NCBI GenBank assembly: GCA_047833645.1 | Contig: CP181259.1 | Span: forward strand, 62,001 to 126,000 | DNA length: 64,000 bases | Source: Pseudolactococcus sp041800635 | GTDB lineage: Bacteria > Bacillota > Bacilli > Lactobacillales > Streptococcaceae | Reading direction: 5' to 3' | In this document: positions 59,492 through 64,000 of the stretch, one piece after another | How the letters are laid out: each line of letters opens with the position of its first letter | Numbering within the stretch: position 1 is the stretch's first letter | Translations under genes and position numbers: made by a program | Notes under the pieces: model-generated | What the model was told of the DNA's origin: nothing | The model's database searches: none | Seen by the model: only the letters and a program-made list of their open reading frames with translations

Positions 59492-61150
59492 ATGACAGAA
59501 GAAAAATTTGGTGCAGATTTAATCGTCGACTCACTTATTAACCATGATGTGAAATACATTTTTGGGATTCCGGGTGCTAAAATCGATAAGGTTTTTGATA
59601 CTTTAGTGGATAAAGGTCCTGAGTTGATCGTGGCGCGGCATGAGCAAAATGCAGCCTTTATGGCGCAAGCTGTTGGGCGGATCACAGGTGAACCGGGTGT
59701 TGTGATTGCGACTTCTGGTCCTGGGGCATCAAACTTAGCGACTGGTCTTGTAACGGCAACAGCAGAAGGTGATGCAGTCCTGGCCCTCGGTGGTCAAGTC
59801 AAGCGTGGTGACCTCCTGAAACGGACCCACCAATCCATGAATAATGCAGCACTTTTTGAACCGATTACCAAATACTCAGCAGAAGTCCAAGATGCAGACA
59901 CCCTATCAGAGATTGTGGCCAATGCCTATCGGTTATCAAAAGCTGGCAAACCAGGCGCAAGTTTCATCTCCATTCCCCAAGATGTCGTTGACAGCAAGGT
60001 CAAGGTTAAGGCGATTAAGCCCTTACATGAACCGAAACTTGGGAATGCGTCGATTGATGATATTAATTATCTGGCGCAGGCGATTAAAAATGCGGTCTTG
60101 CCTGTTTTCCTTCTGGGGAGTGGGTCATCGTCTGTTGGCGTAACCCATGCCATTCGTGAGTTGTTGCAATATGTGAATATCCCAGTCGTTGAAACCTTCC
60201 AAGGTGCGGGTGTGATTTCGCGTGATTTGGTGCATAATTTCTTCGGTCGTGTTGGGCTATTCCGCAATCAGCCGGGAGATATGCTCCTTAAAAAATCTGA
60301 TTTGGTGATCGCGATTGGCTATGATCCGATTGAATATGAAGCGCGTAACTGGAATGCTGAGATTGATAGTCGCGTGATTGTGATTGACAAGGCCTTGGCT
60401 GAGATTGATACTTACTACCAACCTGAGCGTGAGTTGATTGGTGATATTGCGCAGACTTTGGAGAATTTGATTCCAGCGATTCGGGGTTACAAGATTCCAG
60501 AAGGCAGCGTCGAATATTTAGATGGCCTGCATGCTCTCCTGTCTAAAAATGAGTTTGACCGCAATGCTGAGCCCGATCTTGTGCATCCGCTCGATTTCAT
60601 TGATGTCTTTCAGGCTGCGGTTAAAGATGATGAAACGGTCACGGTCGATGTCGGCAGTCATTATATCTGGATGGCACGGAACTTCAAATCCTATGAGCCA
60701 CGTCATCTGCTCTTTTCAAATGGGATGCAGACGCTCGGTGTTGCACTGCCATGGGGCATCTCCGCAGCCCTTTTACGCCCAGGCAAGAAGGTTTACTCGA
60801 TTTCAGGCGATGGCGGCTTCTTATTTTCGGCGCAAGAGCTTGAAACAGCCGTCCGCTTGAATTTACCGCTGATTCATATCATCTGGAACGACGGTCGTTA
60901 TAACATGGTGGAATTCCAAGAAGTCATGAAATACGGTCGGGCATCGGGTGTGGACTTTGGCCCAGTTGATTTCGTCAAATATGCGGAAGCATTTGGGGCA
61001 AAAGGACTTCGGGTGACCAACAAAGAAGACCTTGCAAAAGTCTTGTCAGAAATCGACGCTACAACAGGACCAGTCGTGATTGATGTCCCAATTGACTATA
61101 AAGATAATGTGAAATTAGGTGAAACAATATTACCTGATGAATTCTATTAA
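59492..61150 (+). CDS. alsS: Acetolactate synthase, catabolic (AlsS type)
   Basis: Joins two pyruvates to 2-acetolactate with ThDP. ATG 59492 after AAAAAGGAACG. The 552 residues contain YIFGIPGAKIDKVFD, the catalytic Glu in ARHEQNAAFMAQ, FIGSGPGASNL-like TSGPGASNLATGL, and the ThDP/Mg motif SGDGGFLFSAQELETAVRLN to WNDGRYNMVEF. It lacks a neighbouring regulatory subunit gene, and aldB follows, so it serves overflow pyruvate to acetoin rather than valine synthesis. TACAAT at 59442-59447 is a likely -10 box. Confidence 0.93.
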   Translation: MTEEKFGADLIVDSLINHDVKYIFGIPGAKIDKVFDTLVDKGPELIVARHEQNAAFMAQAVGRITGEPGVVIATSGPGASNLATGLVTATAEGDAVLALGGQVKRGDLLKRTHQSMNNAALFEPITKYSAEVQDADTLSEIVANAYRLSKAGKPGASFISIPQDVVDSKVKVKAIKPLHEPKLGNASIDDINYLAQAIKNAVLPVFLLGSGSSSVGVTHAIRELLQYVNIPVVETFQGAGVISRDLVHNFFGRVGLFRNQPGDMLLKKSDLVIAIGYDPIEYEARNWNAEIDSRVIVIDKALAEIDTYYQPERELIGDIAQTLENLIPAIRGYKIPEGSVEYLDGLHALLSKNEFDRNAEPDLVHPLDFIDVFQAAVKDDETVTVDVGSHYIWMARNFKSYEPRHLLFSNGMQTLGVALPWGISAALLRPGKKVYSISGDGGFLFSAQELETAVRLNLPLIHIIWNDGRYNMVEFQEVMKYGRASGVDFGPVDFVKYAEAFGAKGLRVTNKEDLAKVLSEIDATTGPVVIDVPIDYKDNVKLGETILPDEFY

Positions 61151-61154
61151 TAAA

Positions 61155-61196
61155 TATGGTAAAATAAATTTAAAACTTGTGAGGTGTCACAAGTTT
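61155..61196 (+). promoter_or_regulatory. aldB promoter and hairpin at the transcript start
   Basis: Extended -10 TATG-G-TAAAAT (61155-61165) predicts a start near 61172. AAACTTGTGA (61173-61182) and TCACAAGTTT (61187-61196) form a perfect 10-bp dyad with a 4-nt loop, followed by TT. It can end the alsS transcript, and it contains TTGTGA/TCACAA arms. Confidence 0.55.
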
Positions 61197-61221
61197 TTAC
61201 TGAATTAAGAAGGATAAGAAG

Positions 61222-61932
61222 ATGTCTGAACCGATAAAACTTTTTCAATATAATACATTATCTGCTTTGATGAGCGGGCTTTTCGAGGGGAGCTTGACCA
61301 TTGGTGAGTTGCTTGAACAAGGTGACTTAGGGATTGGTACGCTGGATGAAATCGATGGCGAGTTGATCGTGCTGGATGGTAAAGCTTATCAAGCGCGTGG
61401 GGATAAAACGATTACTGAAGTCAGCCCGGATGTTAAGGTGCCTTATGCGGCGGTCGTTTTCCACCAAGCAGAAGTGATTTTCAAGCAACGATTTGAAGCA
61501 ACCAATGAAGAACTTCAAACACGTATCGAAACCTATTACGATGGGGCTAATCTTTTTCGCTCGATCAAAATTCACGGGACTTTTGCTAACATGCACGTCC
61601 GCATGATTCCTAAAGCTAAAGAAGGTGCACGGTTTGCTGATGTTGCGACAAAACAGCCTGAGTACACCGTCGAAAATGTAACGGGGACTATTGTTGGGAT
61701 TTGGACACCTGACATGTTTCATGGCGTGAGTGTGGCAGGTTATCATCTGCATTTTATTACAGACGACCATACTTTTGGCGGACACGTGATTGACTATGTC
61801 ATTTCAGAAGGGATTGTTGAAGTCGGTGCTGTCGATCAATTGGACCAACGTTTTCCGGTTCAAGATCGTAAATACTTATTTGCCAAGTTAAATCTAGAGG
61901 AATTGAAAGAGGACATTGAAAAAAGTGAGTAA
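61222..61932 (+). CDS. aldB: Alpha-acetolactate decarboxylase
   Basis: Converts 2-acetolactate to acetoin. ATG 61222 after AAGAAGGATAAG. The 236 residues show LFQYNTLSALMSGLFEGSLTIGELLEQGDLGIGT, DGELIVLDG and the zinc histidines in GYHLHFITDDHTFGGHV, with the catalytic Glu and Arg regions present. Together with alsS it makes the acetoin branch, and in lactococci it limits leucine/valine precursors. folC overlaps its end. Confidence 0.94.
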   Translation: MSEPIKLFQYNTLSALMSGLFEGSLTIGELLEQGDLGIGTLDEIDGELIVLDGKAYQARGDKTITEVSPDVKVPYAAVVFHQAEVIFKQRFEATNEELQTRIETYYDGANLFRSIKIHGTFANMHVRMIPKAKEGARFADVATKQPEYTVENVTGTIVGIWTPDMFHGVSVAGYHLHFITDDHTFGGHVIDYVISEGIVEVGAVDQLDQRFPVQDRKYLFAKLNLEELKEDIEKSE

Positions 61933-63130
61933 TGCAAGCATTGATTGGATCCATTCGCGCCTGAAATTTGGTATTAAGCCCGGTCTTTCACGGATTATCT
62001 ATTTGCTCGAGCAGCTAGACAATCCCCAAAACAAAATCAAGACCGTTCATGTTGCGGGGACCAATGGCAAAGGCTCAACCATCACTTTCTTGTCCAACAT
62101 TCTCCAGCAGTATGGTTTGACGGTCGGTACCTTCACCTCACCCTATATCGAGATTTTTAACGAACGCATTGCGGTTAATGGTCGCTATATTTCTGACGAG
62201 GAGTTAAACCGAATCGTCGGTGTCATCAAGCCACTGGTTTTGCAGATGGATGAGGATCCTGACCTTGTCAATATCACAGAGTTTGAAATCCTAACAGCTA
62301 TCGGGTATTATTATTTCGCTGAACAGGCTGTCGACATTGCCCTGATAGAAGTGGGCCTTGGTGGACTTTACGATTCGACCAATGTCATCACGCCGCTTGT
62401 TTCGGCGATTACGACGATTGGGCTAGATCATCAGGATATTTTAGGCGATACCCTGGCTAAAATTGCCAGTGAAAAGGCTGGGATTATCAAGGCTGGTGTG
62501 CCAGTCGTTGTCGGCAATCGCCAAGGTGTGCCTGAAGCAGCTTATGAGGTGATTGCAACAGTCGCAAATGAAAAAGGTGCACCGATTATTCATCCTGAGT
62601 CAGGCCAGACTTTTGATTTAAATCTTCATGGTCAGTATCAGCAAGATAATGCAGCCTTGGCTCTCAAAGTATTTGAGAGCTTGGCTGGAAAATTAGACTT
62701 GACACTTGATCCAGAAAAAATTAAAAAAGGTCTCAAACAAGCCTTCTGGCCGGCTAGAATGGAAGACCTGAAGGGCTTTATCTTGGACGGTGCCCATAAT
62801 TTGCCTGCTATCAAACGTTTGGTGGCAGAATTTGATGGCTCGAAAAAAGTGCATATCTTGTTTTCAGCCTTACAGCGCAAAGATTTTCATGAGATGATTG
62901 CCCTGCTACAAACCATTCCAAATGTTGCCTTGACTTTAACGACATTTGACTATCCTAAAACGATCGTAGCGGCCGACGTGGCTGATATTGCGGATGTTGC
63001 TTGGTTAGACGACTGGCGGGAGTTTGTGACCGCACCTAGACAGGCCGATGATATCTATCTGTTGACTGGCTCGCTTTATTTTATGAGTCAAGTCCGCGAT
63101 TTTTTATTGACGTCAGAGACAACAAATTAA
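61925..63130 (+). CDS. folC: Folylpolyglutamate synthase / dihydrofolate synthase
   Basis: Adds glutamates to folates and may also form dihydrofolate. I take GTG 61925, 12 nt after AAGAGG, over TTG 61916, which is only 3 nt from it. About 401 residues: DWIHSRLKFGIKPGLSRI, the P-loop HVAGTNGKGSTITFLSNIL (about 43-61), TSPYIEIFNERI, ALIEVGLGGLYDSTNVI, TTIGLDHQDILGDTLAKIASEKAGIIK and ILDGAHNLPAIKRL. Overlaps the end of aldB by 8 nt. Confidence 0.93.
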   Translation: MSNASIDWIHSRLKFGIKPGLSRIIYLLEQLDNPQNKIKTVHVAGTNGKGSTITFLSNILQQYGLTVGTFTSPYIEIFNERIAVNGRYISDEELNRIVGVIKPLVLQMDEDPDLVNITEFEILTAIGYYYFAEQAVDIALIEVGLGGLYDSTNVITPLVSAITTIGLDHQDILGDTLAKIASEKAGIIKAGVPVVVGNRQGVPEAAYEVIATVANEKGAPIIHPESGQTFDLNLHGQYQQDNAALALKVFESLAGKLDLTLDPEKIKKGLKQAFWPARMEDLKGFILDGAHNLPAIKRLVAEFDGSKKVHILFSALQRKDFHEMIALLQTIPNVALTLTTFDYPKTIVAADVADIADVAWLDDWREFVTAPRQADDIYLLTGSLYFMSQVRDFLLTSETTN

Positions 63131-63148
63131 ATAAATGCAAAAAATAAT

Positions 63149-63283
63149 GTTTACCAGTTGACATTATTTTTTTGTCGTGATATACTTAACCAGTAAACTA
63201 ATTGAGAGCGATACTAAACAGTATCATTTAAGCTTTACCGGATAGCTTGCACTTATTTTTTGTAGATATACTTAACTGGCAAA
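63149..63283 (+). promoter_or_regulatory. Three AdcR/ZitR-type zinc operators and promoter of adcA
   Basis: TTTACCAGTTGA (63149-63160), TTAACCAGTAAA (63185-63196) and TTAACTGGCAAA (63272-63283) resemble the zinc operator TTAACYRGTTAA. The first overlaps TTGACA (63157-63162); 17 bp on is TATACT (63180-63185), which runs into the second site. The third sits in a near copy of the same promoter block with a 14-bp spacer. Confidence 0.75.
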
Positions 63284-63302
63284 GGAATTAAGAAAGAGAA
63301 GC

Positions 63303-64000
63303 ATGAAGAAGAAAAAACATTTATTATTAGGTCTCATGGCAGCCACCACTGCCTTAACACTCTTTGCGTGTGGCGGTGAAGCTGGTAAAAAATCGGATAA
63401 GTTGCAAATCGTGACAACTTTTTACCCGATGAAAGCATTTACTGAACAAATTGTCGGCAAAGCAGCAGACGTGACGGTTTTAGTCAAACCAGGCGTTGAG
63501 CCGCATGACTTTGAACCGTCCGCTAAGGACGTCGCGGCCATCCAAAATTCGGACGCTTTTGTTTACAATAACGACAATCTGGAAACTTGGGTCAAAAAAA
63601 CGACTCAGGATATGAAAAATGTCGATGTGATTAAGGCATCTGAGGGCATCTTGTTACTGCCTGGCTCAGCCGAAGGCGGCGATGACGCAGGACACGAGGG
63701 ACATACGCACGCTTACGATCCCCACGTCTGGTTAGCCCCTAGCCTTGCCATCAAAGAAGTTGAGACGATCCGAGATCAGCTGATCAAGAAATTCCCTCAG
63801 AAAAAAGACCTGTTCACCAAAAATTCGGATGCTTATTTAACCAAATTAAAGGCCCTCGATCAAGCTTACAAGGACGGCTTATCCAATGCCAAACAGAAAA
63901 ATTTCGTCACCCAACACGCCGCCTTCGCTTATCTGGCCCTCGAGTACGGTCTCAATCAAGTCTCAGTCTCAGGCATCAACCCCGAAACAGAGCCATCAGC
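63303..64000 (+). CDS. adcA: Zinc ABC transporter substrate-binding lipoprotein, N-terminal part
   Basis: ATG 63303 after AAGAAAGAGAAGC; the gene runs off the window, 232 codons visible. The signal peptide ends in the lipobox LTLFACG (Cys about 23), so the protein is lipid-anchored. The ZnuA/AdcA fold shows VTTFYPMKAFTEQIVGKAADV, KPGVEPHDFEPSAKDVAAI (His ligand), the histidine-rich loop GHEGHTHAYDPHVWLAP and FVTQHAAFAYLALEYGL (His ligand). The histidine-rich loop marks zinc rather than manganese uptake, and the zinc-type operators upstream agree. The missing end may hold a ZinT domain. Confidence 0.9.
   Translation, partial: MKKKKHLLLGLMAATTALTLFACGGEAGKKSDKLQIVTTFYPMKAFTEQIVGKAADVTVLVKPGVEPHDFEPSAKDVAAIQNSDAFVYNNDNLETWVKKTTQDMKNVDVIKASEGILLLPGSAEGGDDAGHEGHTHAYDPHVWLAPSLAIKEVETIRDQLIKKFPQKKDLFTKNSDAYLTKLKALDQAYKDGLSNAKQKNFVTQHAAFAYLALEYGLNQVSVSGINPETEPS

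Noticed and set aside
61173..61196. Rex operator at aldB
   Set aside because: The gap between TTGTGA and TCACAA is 4 bp instead of 6, and a stem with T-run explains the sequence as a terminator; kept only as a question.
1..64000. CRISPR arrays, phage genes, tRNA or rRNA genes
   Set aside because: None seen. The only regular spaced repeats are the 22-bp array, the twin operators and IS or MITE ends.

Overview
The window looks like chromosome from a low-GC Gram-positive coccus of the Streptococcaceae, most likely Lactococcus or the related Pseudolactococcus. This rests on gene content (type I lipoteichoic acid synthase, AlsS/AldB acetoin branch, type I pantothenate kinase, AdcR-like zinc operators, MtaR-like MET box, cre site) and on strong AGGAGG ribosome binding sites. 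No rRNA, tRNA, CRISPR array or phage was seen.

Layout. 1-2.4 kb: end of an IS1182-like element, then an unusual surface protein with an LPxTG anchor in its middle. 2.7-7.8 kb: a visibly GC-richer, same-strand cluster (UroD/MtaA-like protein, polar amino acid ABC transporter, short-chain dehydrogenase). 7.8-16.5 kb: a MITE-like element, a LURP-one protein, LtaS, a zeta-like toxin with its antitoxin, an RlmI-type methyltransferase, aroD, coaA and two small membrane proteins. 16.6-24.3 kb: SGNH hydrolase, RsmC-like methyltransferase, a decayed M20 amidohydrolase, and a TetR regulator divergent from a 1423-aa BadF/HgdC-type activase-dehydratase, with matching operators on both sides of the divergent region. 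24.4-33.1 kb: a Fic-like protein, a MetE-like enzyme behind a MET box, then an operon of two GyrI-like proteins, a WYL regulator and a ClbS/DfsB protein. It is followed by an IS5 element, an acetyltransferase and a nucleotidyltransferase-like protein.

33.2-46.2 kb: ferredoxin-NADP reductase whose terminator is split by IS30, then shikimate/aromatic genes aroE-DUF1643-aroB and aroC-tyrA-aroA. Between aroB and aroC lie a transglutaminase-like protein, a flavodiiron protein, a second MITE copy and a RelBE-type module. 46.4-64 kb: two membrane proteins sharing an N-terminal motif, a candidate sRNA, trmL, a phosphatase, recD2, a Phd/RelE-type module, a DinJ-like antitoxin gene broken by ISL3, rpsT, an aromatic-exporter-like protein, a GntR regulator, a TPR protein, als-aldB-folC, and the start of adcA under three zinc-type operators.

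The main hypothesis is the four-gene operon at 26.99-29.54 kb. ClbS-type proteins and some GyrI-like proteins are known cyclopropane hydrolases acting on DNA-alkylating natural products, and here both families sit in one tightly packed unit with a WYL regulator. Other notable points are four promoters placed so close to the start codon that the mRNAs should be leaderless, and two insertions (ISL3, IS30) whose targets can be reconstructed base by base.
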